Source of the DNA: CAZDOD01 sp964506935
Lineage (GTDB): Bacteria; Desulfobacterota; Zymogenia; Zymogenales; Zymogenaceae
Direction of reading: 5' to 3'
Length of the DNA: 9,103 bases
Assembly: GCA_964506935.1 (NCBI GenBank)
Contig: CAZDOD010000115.1
Location: 1-9,103 of the forward strand
Below are positions 1 to 6,021 of this stretch, piece by piece. Position 1 is the first letter of the stretch. Each line of letters opens with the position of its first letter. Below the pieces are notes generated by a model. The model ran no database searches. It was given only the letters and a program-made list of their open reading frames with translations, and was not told the DNA's origin. The position numbers were made by a program, and so were the translations under genes.

Positions 1-40
1 CCTCCTCTTTTATATTAAAGTAAAGATATTTTCATCTCAA
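1..40 (-). promoter_or_regulatory. Possible minus-strand promoter and Shine-Dalgarno of a divergent gene lying left of the window
   Basis: Read on the minus strand, positions 8-1 give AGAGGAGG, a strong Shine-Dalgarno, so a start codon could lie just beyond the left edge. Upstream of it on the same strand are TTGAGA (complement of 35-40) and TAATAT (complement of 12-17), exactly 17 bp apart, resembling a sigma70 promoter. The implied leader would be only about 10-15 nt, which is short, and AT-rich DNA often gives such matches by chance. The gene itself is not visible. Confidence 0.25.
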
Positions 41-129
41 AAACTAAGACCTTAAATTAGAAATCAACTACATGTTTTGCAAAATCGTTTGCATATCATC
101 CCGGTCTCACGCCCCATTTTTCACACACC

Positions 130-153
130 GACGATGAGAGAACGTCTATCGTC
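130..153. other. Hairpin, weak terminator-like
   Basis: GACGAT (130-135) pairs with ATCGTC (148-153), and after one bulged G the stem continues with AGA (137-139) against TCT (145-147), leaving a 5-nt loop. This gives nine base pairs with one bulge. On the + strand it is followed only after 8 nt by CTCTTTT, so a rho-independent terminator is possible but poor. No gene ending here is visible. Confidence 0.3.
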
Positions 154-189
154 ATCGGCTCTTTTATGTTACTTATTTTTCGAGGATAA

Positions 190-239
190 AATTTACTTTG
201 ATTTTTTCACATTAAAAACACTTATCAATAAAGTAAATT
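190..239. repeat. 10-bp perfect inverted repeat with a 30-bp spacer
   Basis: AATTTACTTT at 190-199 is the exact reverse complement of AAAGTAAATT at 230-239. The arms are AT-only except for one C/G pair, so chance is plausible in this AT-rich stretch. It could be a protein-binding pair or a weak cruciform. No gene depends on it visibly. Confidence 0.4.
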
Positions 240-342
240 AGCACCTAACTACATTGTTAGTCAAGTATTCTATGAAACCGATGCCTGCTTTTTCGGCCTA
301 TTTTAATGCACATATTGGTGGATATATGGAGGTCTCCTGCCC

Positions 343-477
343 ATGAGTCACAAAAAAGTCAAGGCAATATCGAGCATAATGACTATTTTGATGGTCGTCA
401 CAAAAAAATACCCAAAGTTAGGTATATTTCTGATTTCCTCTGTTTTTTCTCCCAAAAACCCCAAAAAAGGTAAATAA
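343..477 (+). CDS. Candidate 44-aa small ORF, Lys-rich with a hydrophobic middle, unproven
   Basis: An ATG at 343 is preceded by GGAGGT (328-333) at a 9-nt spacing, a good ribosome-binding arrangement. The reading runs 44 codons to TAA (475-477). The peptide begins MSHKKVKAIS, has two short hydrophobic stretches (residues about 9-19 and 26-35) separated by a Lys-Lys-Tyr-Pro-Lys turn, and ends in a lysine-rich tail. It resembles no family I recognise. The strong SD and the amphipathic layout argue for a small membrane or leader peptide. Against it are the AT-rich, AAA-dominated codon use unlike the neighbouring genes, the lack of a clear own promoter, and an internal direct repeat (347-357 and 397-407). 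It ends 13 bp before the -35 element of the mraZ promoter. I regard it as more likely non-coding than coding. Confidence 0.2.
   Translation: MSHKKVKAISSIMTILMVVTKKYPKLGIFLISSVFSPKNPKKGK
347..407. repeat. 11-bp direct repeat GTCACAAAAAA, copies 50 bp apart
   Basis: GTCACAAAAAA occurs at 347-357 and again at 397-407, a start-to-start distance of exactly 50 bp, close to five helical turns. Half of the motif is an A-tract, so the information content is modest. It lies about 90-140 bp upstream of the mraZ -35 box, where an activator or DNA-bending site could sit, but nothing more supports that. Confidence 0.35.
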
Positions 478-490
478 ATACATATTTTTC

Positions 491-519
491 TTGACATAAT
501 TTGCCGATGGGTCTATATT
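491..519 (+). promoter_or_regulatory. Sigma70-type promoter of the dcw operon (PmraZ)
   Basis: The -35 element TTGACA (491-496) is a perfect consensus, the spacer is the optimal 17 bp (497-513), and the -10 element is TATATT (514-519, five of six consensus bases). Transcription would start near 526, exactly where the tandem 10-bp repeats begin. It is the only strong promoter on the + strand of the window and sits upstream of mraZ, the usual first gene and promoter site of dcw clusters. It should drive the whole operon. Confidence 0.82.
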
Positions 520-525
520 TGGTAG

Positions 526-575
526 AAAGTGGGATAAAGTGGTATGAAGGGGGAGAAAGGGGAAGGAAGGGGATA
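526..575 (+). promoter_or_regulatory. Five tandem 10-bp repeats, probable MraZ operator
   Basis: Five contiguous decamers can be read: AAAGTGGGAT (526-535), AAAGTGGTAT (536-545), GAAGGGGGAG (546-555), AAAGGGGAAG (556-565) and GAAGGGGATA (566-575). The first two carry the AAAGTGG heptamer followed by three variable bases, which is the form described for MraZ boxes in Mollicutes. They also resemble the TGGGN repeats with 5-bp spacers bound by E. coli MraZ. The array starts 7 bp after the -10 element, so bound MraZ would cover the start site and block transcription. The repeat pattern is seen directly; binding by the product of the gene at 837 is inferred from the family. Confidence 0.78.
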
Positions 576-590
576 ATTTTGGCTCAAAAT
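576..590. repeat. Small perfect inverted repeat between operator clusters
   Basis: ATTTTG (576-581) and CAAAAT (585-590) form a six-base-pair stem with a 3-nt GCT loop, directly after the tandem array and inside the mRNA leader. It is too AT-rich to be a strong RNA hairpin and has no T tract after it. It may only be a spacer between repeat clusters. Confidence 0.35.
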
Positions 591-596
591 ACCATT

Positions 597-710
597 AAGT
601 AGGGGAGAAGGGGATCGAAGTGGACGGGAGGGATGGTTTGGCTGTGGAGTACTGGGAGGGAGTTGGGGGAGTAGGATTATTGTTGTATGTGAAGGGGGAT
701 GGGGTGGAGG
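597..710 (+). promoter_or_regulatory. Additional G-rich, roughly 10-bp-phased units in the mraZ leader
   Basis: Downstream of the main array, units of the same style recur. GAAGGGGATC (607-616) and GAAGTGGACG (617-626) are adjacent. TGTGG (643), TGGGA (653) and TTGGG (663) recur every 10 bp. GAAGGGGGAT (691-700) is followed by GGGGTGGAGG (701-710). The + strand is strongly purine-rich and C-poor over this stretch. They may be secondary MraZ sites, a decayed continuation of the array, or part of a G-rich leader able to form G-quadruplexes. Matches are looser than in 526-575. Confidence 0.4.
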
Positions 711-783
711 ATACAGCGATCTTGGAGATAATATCCCAAAAAAATTTTTATCGGTGAACATGTAACAATTGGGTGAAGGGACG

Positions 784-822
784 ATGAGGGTTGTAAGAAA
801 CACACTACTTTTTGGAGTGTAG
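784..822 (+). CDS. Possible 12-codon upstream ORF in the mraZ leader
   Basis: ATG at 784 opens a 12-codon frame (MRVVRNTLLFGV) ending with TAG at 820-822, 14 nt before the mraZ ATG. It is preceded by GGGTG and AAGGG (771-780) at 8 and 3 nt. mraZ itself has no good Shine-Dalgarno, the nearest being GGAG at 814-817, about 19 nt upstream, so coupling of mraZ translation to this short frame is conceivable. Frames this short occur often by chance. Confidence 0.18.
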   Translation: MRVVRNTLLFGV

Positions 823-836
823 GCCGGGATAAGAAG

Positions 837-1268
837 ATGTTTCGTGGCAATTTCGAACATACCATAGACCAGAAGGGGAGACTCTCCGTTCCCTCTAAGT
901 TTCGTGAAGTGCTTCGGGAGCGCTACGATGAGGTGCTCATCATCACCCGCTCCGACGGGTGCCTTGTGGCATATCCCGAGGAGGAGTGGGATAGGTTCGA
1001 GAGGAAGATAGCGGAACTCCCGCAGCTCAAAAAGAACGTCGTCTCGGTCCAGAGATATCTTGTATCTTCAGCCTCGGAGTGCCCGGTCGACAAACAGGGT
1101 AGGATACTCATCCCCCAGTATCTCAGGTCTCATGCTGGGCTCAAGAAGGATGTGATCCTGGCGGGGATGATCAGCAGGATAGAGATCTGGTCGAAGGAGA
1201 AATGGGAGGAGCAGTTAAAGAAGACCTCCGAGGAGTTCGCGGAGATCGGGGAGACCCTCGGTATTTAG
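837..1268 (+). CDS. mraZ: MraZ, transcriptional repressor of the dcw operon
   Basis: MraZ is an AbrB-like, ring-forming DNA-binding protein that sits first in dcw clusters and represses its own operon in the bacteria studied. The 143-residue product matches the family length. It has two tandem MraZ domains, each with the DxxxR signature: D11-QKG-R15 followed by LSVPSKFR, and D85-KQG-R89 followed by ILIPQYLR. The N-terminus MFRGNFEHTID is canonical and fixes the ATG at 837, although no good Shine-Dalgarno lies at normal distance; GGAG at 814-817 is about 19 nt away. The promoter at 491-519 and the repeats at 526-575 lie upstream and are the expected operator. A 160-bp gap separates it from rsmH. 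The acidic, amphipathic C-terminal tail (from about residue 120) is typical. Identification is secure; repression of this operon is inferred from relatives. Confidence 0.96.
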   Translation: MFRGNFEHTIDQKGRLSVPSKFREVLRERYDEVLIITRSDGCLVAYPEEEWDRFERKIAELPQLKKNVVSVQRYLVSSASECPVDKQGRILIPQYLRSHAGLKKDVILAGMISRIEIWSKEKWEEQLKKTSEEFAEIGETLGI

Positions 1269-1428
1269 GATATATAAAGGTTTGGTACTTATCACACATA
1301 GATATAGGGCTGATTTTACGATCTTTGAAAACGATGACATTTGTTGGGGAGGAGAGCGGGAGACTTTAGGCCGATAGTCGGAATTTTTTTATGGAATATG
1401 GAGACAGACGCTGCGGCAAGATCGGAAA
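1269..1428 (+). other. 160-bp mraZ-rsmH gap with a weak terminator-like hairpin
   Basis: This is the only sizeable gap inside the cluster. CCGA (1371-1374) and TCGG (1378-1381) form a 4-bp stem with a 3-nt loop, followed after AA by seven T (1384-1390). That has the outline of an intrinsic terminator or attenuator, but the stem is too short to be convincing. No good promoter is visible. The stretch 1345-1363 is G-rich but does not follow the 10-bp operator period. Confidence 0.25.
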
Positions 1429-2349
1429 ATGGATGGCCTCCACAAGCCGGTTATGACAAGGGAGGTCCTTGAGTATCTCGAGCCGAAAGACGGCGGCGTC
1501 TACTTTGACGGTACGGTGGGGAGCGGCGGTCATGCTGAGGCGATCCTCGATGTGACATCCGGAGCGGGCTCGATCGTAGTTGGTGTCGACATCGATCCCG
1601 AGGCGGTAGAGACGGCAAAGTCGAGGCTCTCTCCCTATGGAACGCGGGCGAAGGTTTATCATCGGAGCTATACCGAAATTGAGGAGGTAATAGAAGAGGA
1701 GGGACTCTCAGGCGTAGACGGCATCCTCCTCGATCTGGGGATTGGCCTTCACCAGCTCAATTCACAAGACAGGGGATTTTCGATCGACCGCGGCGGCCCA
1801 CTCGATATGAGGTACGATCGAGGTCTCGGCAGAAGCGCAAAAGAGGTAGTAAACCGCCTCCCCGAAAGGGAGCTCTCTCGGATAATAAGGGATCTCGGCG
1901 AGGAAAAGAGGGCGCGTGCCGCGGCAAGGGGGATCGTCAGGGCAAGAGAGAAAAGGCCGATAGATGACTCGAAGGAGCTGGCACGGATAGTAGGAGCCGC
2001 ACTTGGATATAGAGGGAGGAGTAGAATACATCCCGCCACAAGGACATTTATGGCTTTGAGGATATATGTAAACAACGAGCTTTCAAATATAGAAGAATTT
2101 ATTCCCATCGGGATTAGGCTTTTGAGGGAGGGTGGCAGGATCGTGGTCATATCTTTTCACTCTCTGGAGGACAGGATCGTGAAACTGGCGTTTAGGGATT
2201 TTTCCAAATCCACAGATGACGGCGTGGCTCCGCTTCTCAGGGTCCTGACCAAAAAGCCGTTGTCTCCCGACGCGGATGAGATAAGGGAAAATCCGAGGTC
2301 AAGGAGCGCAAAGCTCAGGGCGGCCGTGAGGGTGGGCGATGGGCGTTGA
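1429..2349 (+). CDS. rsmH: RsmH, 16S rRNA m4C1402 methyltransferase (MraW)
   Basis: RsmH uses S-adenosylmethionine to N4-methylate C1402 of 16S rRNA in the ribosomal P site. The 306-residue product has the usual length. Visible motifs are HKPVM at residue 5; the SAM loop FDGTVGSGGH (26-35); acidic VDID (53-56); DGILLDLGIG (97-106); RGFS and PLDMRYD (115-130); IHPATRTFMALRI (200-212); ISFHSLEDRIVK (241-252); and the C-terminal NPRSRSAKLR (288-297). After LDLG the usual SSxQLD-type segment reads IGLHQLN, a mild divergence. The ATG at 1429 gives the canonical N-terminus, with only a weak GGA upstream. Its last 11 bp overlap ftsL, implying translational coupling. Identification is secure. Confidence 0.96.
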   Translation: MDGLHKPVMTREVLEYLEPKDGGVYFDGTVGSGGHAEAILDVTSGAGSIVVGVDIDPEAVETAKSRLSPYGTRAKVYHRSYTEIEEVIEEEGLSGVDGILLDLGIGLHQLNSQDRGFSIDRGGPLDMRYDRGLGRSAKEVVNRLPERELSRIIRDLGEEKRARAAARGIVRAREKRPIDDSKELARIVGAALGYRGRSRIHPATRTFMALRIYVNNELSNIEEFIPIGIRLLREGGRIVVISFHSLEDRIVKLAFRDFSKSTDDGVAPLLRVLTKKPLSPDADEIRENPRSRSAKLRAAVRVGDGR

Positions 2350-2677
2350 TACGATAGCACACGGCGAGGCGCTGAGACTCTCCCGGCACGAACAAAAACG
2401 GAAGAGGGGCCTGGCGGTTTTGATCGGCCCATATTTTTTGGCAATAATCCTTTTTGCTATATCGATCTTCTTTTATCTCTGGACGAGGGTTAGTGTCATA
2501 ACCTTAAACTACGAGATAGGGAGCCTTTCGGCAAAAGACCGCGCCCTGATTCAGGAGAACAGGGAGCTCAAGCTCCAGCTTGATACGATAATCACCCCGG
2601 ATAACCTCGAGAGGATCGGCAAAAATAAGCTGGGACTCATCTATCCCGATAACTCACAGATCGTCCCGATAAGATAA
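2339..2677 (+). CDS. ftsL: FtsL-like divisome protein
   Basis: FtsL is a small bitopic inner-membrane protein that works with FtsB and FtsQ to activate septal FtsW/FtsI. The 112-residue product has the standard layout: a basic cytoplasmic N-terminus (SRHEQKRKR, residues 15-23), one transmembrane helix (about 24-48), then a periplasmic coiled coil. In the latter, L56, L63, L70, L77 and I84 fall on perfect heptad spacing. The C-terminal end, LERIGKNKLGLIYPDNSQIV, matches the family pattern of an LGL...P element after the coil. Sequence conservation in FtsL is low, so the call rests on topology, size and position between rsmH and ftsI. The start overlaps rsmH by 11 bp, with a G-rich stretch upstream acting as a possible ribosome-binding site. 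Confidence 0.88.
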   Translation: MGVDTIAHGEALRLSRHEQKRKRGLAVLIGPYFLAIILFAISIFFYLWTRVSVITLNYEIGSLSAKDRALIQENRELKLQLDTIITPDNLERIGKNKLGLIYPDNSQIVPIR

Positions 2678-2686
2678 GAGGGAATC

Positions 2687-4474
2687 TTGTTAGTAAAAAA
2701 TCTAAAGGAGAAAAAGAGGGAAAGGACCAAAAAATGGCTCCGCTTCCGCATCAGATTGACCTTGATACTTTTTCTCGTATTCTTCGCCCTTATCGTGATG
2801 AGGGTCTCCAAACTTATGCTGATAAACAGGGATAAGCTCTATAATCTTGCCGAGAGACAGCACAAGGTGGTCTCCACATATATTACAAAGCGTGGAAATA
2901 TCTATGATACCAACGGGGTAGATCTCGCCGTAAGCGTGGAAATGGACTCAATATATGCCTGCCCCCCCGAGGTCAAGGATCCCGAGGGGACTGCGAGGCT
3001 TCTCTGTGACTTCATATCAATGGATAGGTCGAAACTTATAGAAAAGCTGAAATCAAAAAAGAATTTCGTTTGGATAAAGAGGAGGGTTCCCCCAAGCGTC
3101 TCGGAAAAGATAGGGGAGTTGGAACTTGCCGGGATAGGTTTTGTCAATGAGGATAAGAGGTTTTATCCTCACAAGAGACTCGGCTGCCATTATCTCGGCT
3201 TTGTGGGGATCGATTCCCAGGGGCTTTCGGGTCTCGAATATGGGATGGACAAATATCTCAAGAGCACAATCAGCCACTACATCGCATTCAGGGATGCGGC
3301 GGGGAGGAAGCTCTTTGAGGTGGACGTATCCGAGGCGCCAGCCATAAAAAATTATAACCTGGCGCTGACCGTAGACGTTATGATACAGCATATCGCCGAG
3401 AGGGAGCTTACCGAGGCTGTTTCGAGGAGCCGTGCCTCCGGCGGAACGATAATAGTTATGGACCCAGAATCGGGGGAGATTCTGGCAATGGCAAACCTCC
3501 CCTCCTTTGATCCGAACAGGTTTTTGGATTTTTCGGAGACGAGTTGGACCAACAGGGCCGTCTCCATGAACTTCGAGCCCGGCTCGACCTTCAAGATATT
3601 TCTGGCGTCGGGCGTAATCGAGGAGGGGCTGGCGATAAGCGATGATGTGATCAACTGCGAGGGTGGAAGCCTTGTGGTGATGAACACGGAATTTCACGAG
3701 AACGCGGGAGGCTTTAACAGACTCCCGATGTCCGATGTCATAGCATATTCGAGCAACATCGGGGCGATAAAATTGGGGATGCTTCTGGGGAGTGAAAAAT
3801 TTTATGAATATATCAAGGCCTTCGGCTTTGGCGATAAGACCGGCATCTCACTTCCGGGGGAGGAAAAGGGGATCGTATCTCTGCCCAGCTCCTGGAACGA
3901 TGTCGATCTTGCGGCGGCGTCATTCGGTCAAGGGCTTTCGGTTACGCCGATCCAGTTGATTGTCGCATTATCTGCGATTGCAAACGGGGGATTTCTGGTC
4001 GAGCCGCATATCGTCAAGACAATTACCGATATCGACGGAGAAATTATATATGAGGCGAAGCCAAAGATAAGAAAGAAGGTTCTGGAACCCGAGACCGCAG
4101 ACATTATATCTAATATGATGATAAAGGTGGTCGAGGAGGGCACCGGAACGAGGGCCGATGTCGAGGGTTTTGCCGTTGCCGGAAAGACCGGGACGGCACA
4201 GATTTTCGATAAAGAGACCGGAAAATATTCCGAGACCGAATTCATCGCGTCCTTTATCGGGTTCATCCCGGCCGAAGACCCGAAATTGGCGATCCTCGTT
4301 CTGATCGACAGGCCGAAAACCGATATCTACGGGGGTACGGTTGCGGCGTCGATATTTTCGGAGACGGCAAGGGATGTTTTGAACTACCTCGGCATCTTTC
4401 CAGATGATATATACAGGACAAAGGACGAGATAGGGGCGAAAAACGACAATATGACTATCTCGCCCCTTATGTAG
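2687..4474 (+). CDS. ftsI: FtsI (PBP3-type) septal peptidoglycan transpeptidase
   Basis: A class B penicillin-binding protein that cross-links septal peptidoglycan, anchored in the inner membrane with a periplasmic catalytic domain. The 595 residues include a basic N-terminus, one transmembrane helix (about 22-40), the dimerisation domain beginning near TKRGNIYD (67-74), and the transpeptidase domain (about 220-565). The active-site motifs are all present: S300-TF-K303, S355-S-N357 and K500-TG. No PASTA repeats are seen at the C-terminus. The start is a TTG at 2687, 9 bp after ftsL, with GAGGG (2678-2682) at a rather short 4-nt spacing; no ATG or GTG lies before the transmembrane helix. murE follows after 2 bp. 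A SpoVD-like sporulation PBP is a homologous alternative, but the context and lack of PASTA favour FtsI. Confidence 0.94.
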   Translation: MLVKNLKEKKRERTKKWLRFRIRLTLILFLVFFALIVMRVSKLMLINRDKLYNLAERQHKVVSTYITKRGNIYDTNGVDLAVSVEMDSIYACPPEVKDPEGTARLLCDFISMDRSKLIEKLKSKKNFVWIKRRVPPSVSEKIGELELAGIGFVNEDKRFYPHKRLGCHYLGFVGIDSQGLSGLEYGMDKYLKSTISHYIAFRDAAGRKLFEVDVSEAPAIKNYNLALTVDVMIQHIAERELTEAVSRSRASGGTIIVMDPESGEILAMANLPSFDPNRFLDFSETSWTNRAVSMNFEPGSTFKIFLASGVIEEGLAISDDVINCEGGSLVVMNTEFHENAGGFNRLPMSDVIAYSSNIGAIKLGMLLGSEKFYEYIKAFGFGDKTGISLPGEEKGIVSLPSSWNDVDLAAASFGQGLSVTPIQLIVALSAIANGGFLVEPHIVKTITDIDGEIIYEAKPKIRKKVLEPETADIISNMMIKVVEEGTGTRADVEGFAVAGKTGTAQIFDKETGKYSETEFIASFIGFIPAEDPKLAILVLIDRPKTDIYGGTVAASIFSETARDVLNYLGIFPDDIYRTKDEIGAKNDNMTISPLM

Positions 4475-4476
4475 CG

Positions 4477-6021
4477 ATGAAATTAGACAGGTTGATAAGG
4501 GATGTTGACGTGATTATGGTCTCAGGTGATAGCGACATTGAGATAAACGGCCTGTATTACGATTCGAGGAGGGTCGAGCCCGGTGGTCTCTATTTTGCGA
4601 TAAAGGGGCATAGCTTGGACGGTCACGATTATATCGGTGAGTCAAAGGAGAGGGGAGGGGTGGCGGTCGTTTTGGAAAAGAAAGTCGGAGTCTCGGGACT
4701 GACCGAGGTCCTCGTTAAGGATTCGAGGAGGGCCATGGGGAGTATCGCCGATACTTTCTTTGACAATCCCTCGATGAAGATGAAGCTCTTTGGTGTTACC
4801 GGGACCAACGGGAAGACGACCGTCTGTTATATAGCAGAAGAGATATTCAGGGCGGCGGGATTCGAGGCCGGGATTATCGGGACGGTAAGCTACAAGTATG
4901 CCGACAAATCCATTGTGCCGCTTCACACCACTCCGGAGTCGCTTGACCTACTCGGGCTCATGGCAGATATGGTATCAAAGGACGTAACACACGTCGCAAT
5001 GGAGGTCTCGTCCCACGCCCTCGATCAGGGGAGGGTGGATGCCTGCATGTTCGATTCTGCGGTCTTTACCAACCTGACGCAGGATCACCTCGATTATCAC
5101 GGGACGATAGAATCATATTTCGAGAGCAAGGTGAGGTTTTTCATAGACGTTGCAAATAGAAAAAAAGACACTCTGAGCATAATAAATATAGATGACCCGT
5201 GGGGCGAAAGACTCCTCCCACAAGTTGCGGGAGATGTCCTGACTTACGGCATAAAGGGGAAAAGGGAGGCCGATATCTCGGTCTCATCGTTTGAGGCAGA
5301 TATGCAGGGCGTCAGGGGTGACGTGATGACCCCATTCGGGAATTTTGGGTTTTCGACGAATCTCTTGGGTGAACATAATATATATAACATCCTCGCCGCA
5401 GCTGGCGGGGCGCTGGGAATGGGGATAAAGATTGATGACATCGCCTCCGGTCTGAATAGGAACATCAGGGTCCCGGGGAGGCTCGAGGCGGTGAATGTCG
5501 AAGGTGTGAAGGCCAAGTTACTCGTCCTTGTCGACTATGCCCATACCGACGACGCCTTAAAAAACGTCATCTCGACCCTATCTCCCCTGACAGGTAAAAG
5601 ACTTATAACGGTCTTCGGCTGCGGGGGGGACAGGGACAGGAAAAAGAGGCCGCTCATGGCAAAGGCCGCGGCATCTTTGAGCAATAAAGTAATAGTGACA
5701 TCGGACAATCCCAGGACGGAGGATCCTGATAAAATCATCTCCGATATCTTGGGGGGATTTTCAGATATCGATATTTCCGAGGTAACGGGCGATAGTCCAA
5801 AATGGGACGGCGACGAGAAGATATTCTCGGTGATCCCGCAGAGGAGAGAGGCGATACGCTTCGCAGTAAAGAACGCCAAAGAGGGAGACATCATCCTTAT
5901 CGCCGGAAAGGGGCACGAGGACTACCAGATAATAGGAAAGGTGAAGCATCCATTCGACGACAGGGTCGAGGCGGCAGAGGCCTTGAGGGAGTTTTGGGCC
6001 GAGGGGAAGACCGATGATTAG
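4477..6021 (+). CDS. murE: MurE, UDP-MurNAc-tripeptide synthetase (meso-DAP type)
   Basis: MurE is a cytoplasmic ATP-dependent ligase adding the third residue to UDP-MurNAc-L-Ala-D-Glu. The 514-residue product has the three Mur ligase domains. The N-terminal uridine-binding part includes YYDSRRVEPGGLYFA (27-41). The ATPase P-loop is GVTGTNGKTT (106-115), followed by TTPES (151-155), EVSSHAL (176-182) and TNLTQDHLDYHG (198-209). K218 in FESK is the lysine expected to be carbamylated. The C-terminal domain has VDYAHTDDAL (352-361), GCGGDRDRKKRP (381-392) and GKGHEDYQ (477-484). The D410-N-P-R413 motif is the family marker for meso-diaminopimelate rather than lysine. It begins 2 bp after ftsI and overlaps murF by 8 bp. 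Confidence 0.97.
   Translation: MKLDRLIRDVDVIMVSGDSDIEINGLYYDSRRVEPGGLYFAIKGHSLDGHDYIGESKERGGVAVVLEKKVGVSGLTEVLVKDSRRAMGSIADTFFDNPSMKMKLFGVTGTNGKTTVCYIAEEIFRAAGFEAGIIGTVSYKYADKSIVPLHTTPESLDLLGLMADMVSKDVTHVAMEVSSHALDQGRVDACMFDSAVFTNLTQDHLDYHGTIESYFESKVRFFIDVANRKKDTLSIINIDDPWGERLLPQVAGDVLTYGIKGKREADISVSSFEADMQGVRGDVMTPFGNFGFSTNLLGEHNIYNILAAAGGALGMGIKIDDIASGLNRNIRVPGRLEAVNVEGVKAKLLVLVDYAHTDDALKNVISTLSPLTGKRLITVFGCGGDRDRKKRPLMAKAAASLSNKVIVTSDNPRTEDPDKIISDILGGFSDIDISEVTGDSPKWDGDEKIFSVIPQRREAIRFAVKNAKEGDIILIAGKGHEDYQIIGKVKHPFDDRVEAAEALREFWAEGKTDD

Larger units (their letters stand above)
1..490. other. AT-rich intergenic region upstream of the dcw promoter
   Basis: About 490 bp without a convincing gene, clearly richer in A and T than the cluster that follows. 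No tRNA, rRNA or riboswitch family is recognisable. It contains a hairpin (130-153), a 10-bp inverted repeat (190-199 with 230-239), a short CTAAC/GTTAG hairpin (245-260), the palindrome TTTTGCAAAA (75-84) followed by a GTTTGCA half-copy (87-93), and one weak small ORF (343-477). It probably separates the dcw cluster from an unrelated or divergent upstream gene. Confidence 0.6.

Noticed and set aside
262..305. GATGCC...TTTTTCGGCC followed by TATTTT, considered as a terminator
   Set aside because: Only three or four base pairs can form around a 9-nt loop, and the T-rich stretch is interrupted.
633..731. Two very short ATG frames with pairs of Trp codons (633-674 and 699-731), considered as leader peptides for attenuation
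   Set aside because: TGG codons arise from the G-rich repeats, Shine-Dalgarno spacing is near zero, and tryptophan control makes no sense for a dcw operon.
513..860. 115-codon minus-strand frame, proline- and serine-rich
   Set aside because: Its composition is only the complement of the G-rich + strand leader and operator array, and it overlaps the mraZ promoter and start. It shows no family resemblance.
3053..3697. 214-codon minus-strand frame opposite ftsI
   Set aside because: It is the complement of the ftsI transpeptidase region, has no recognisable motif, and lacks an independent ribosome-binding site.
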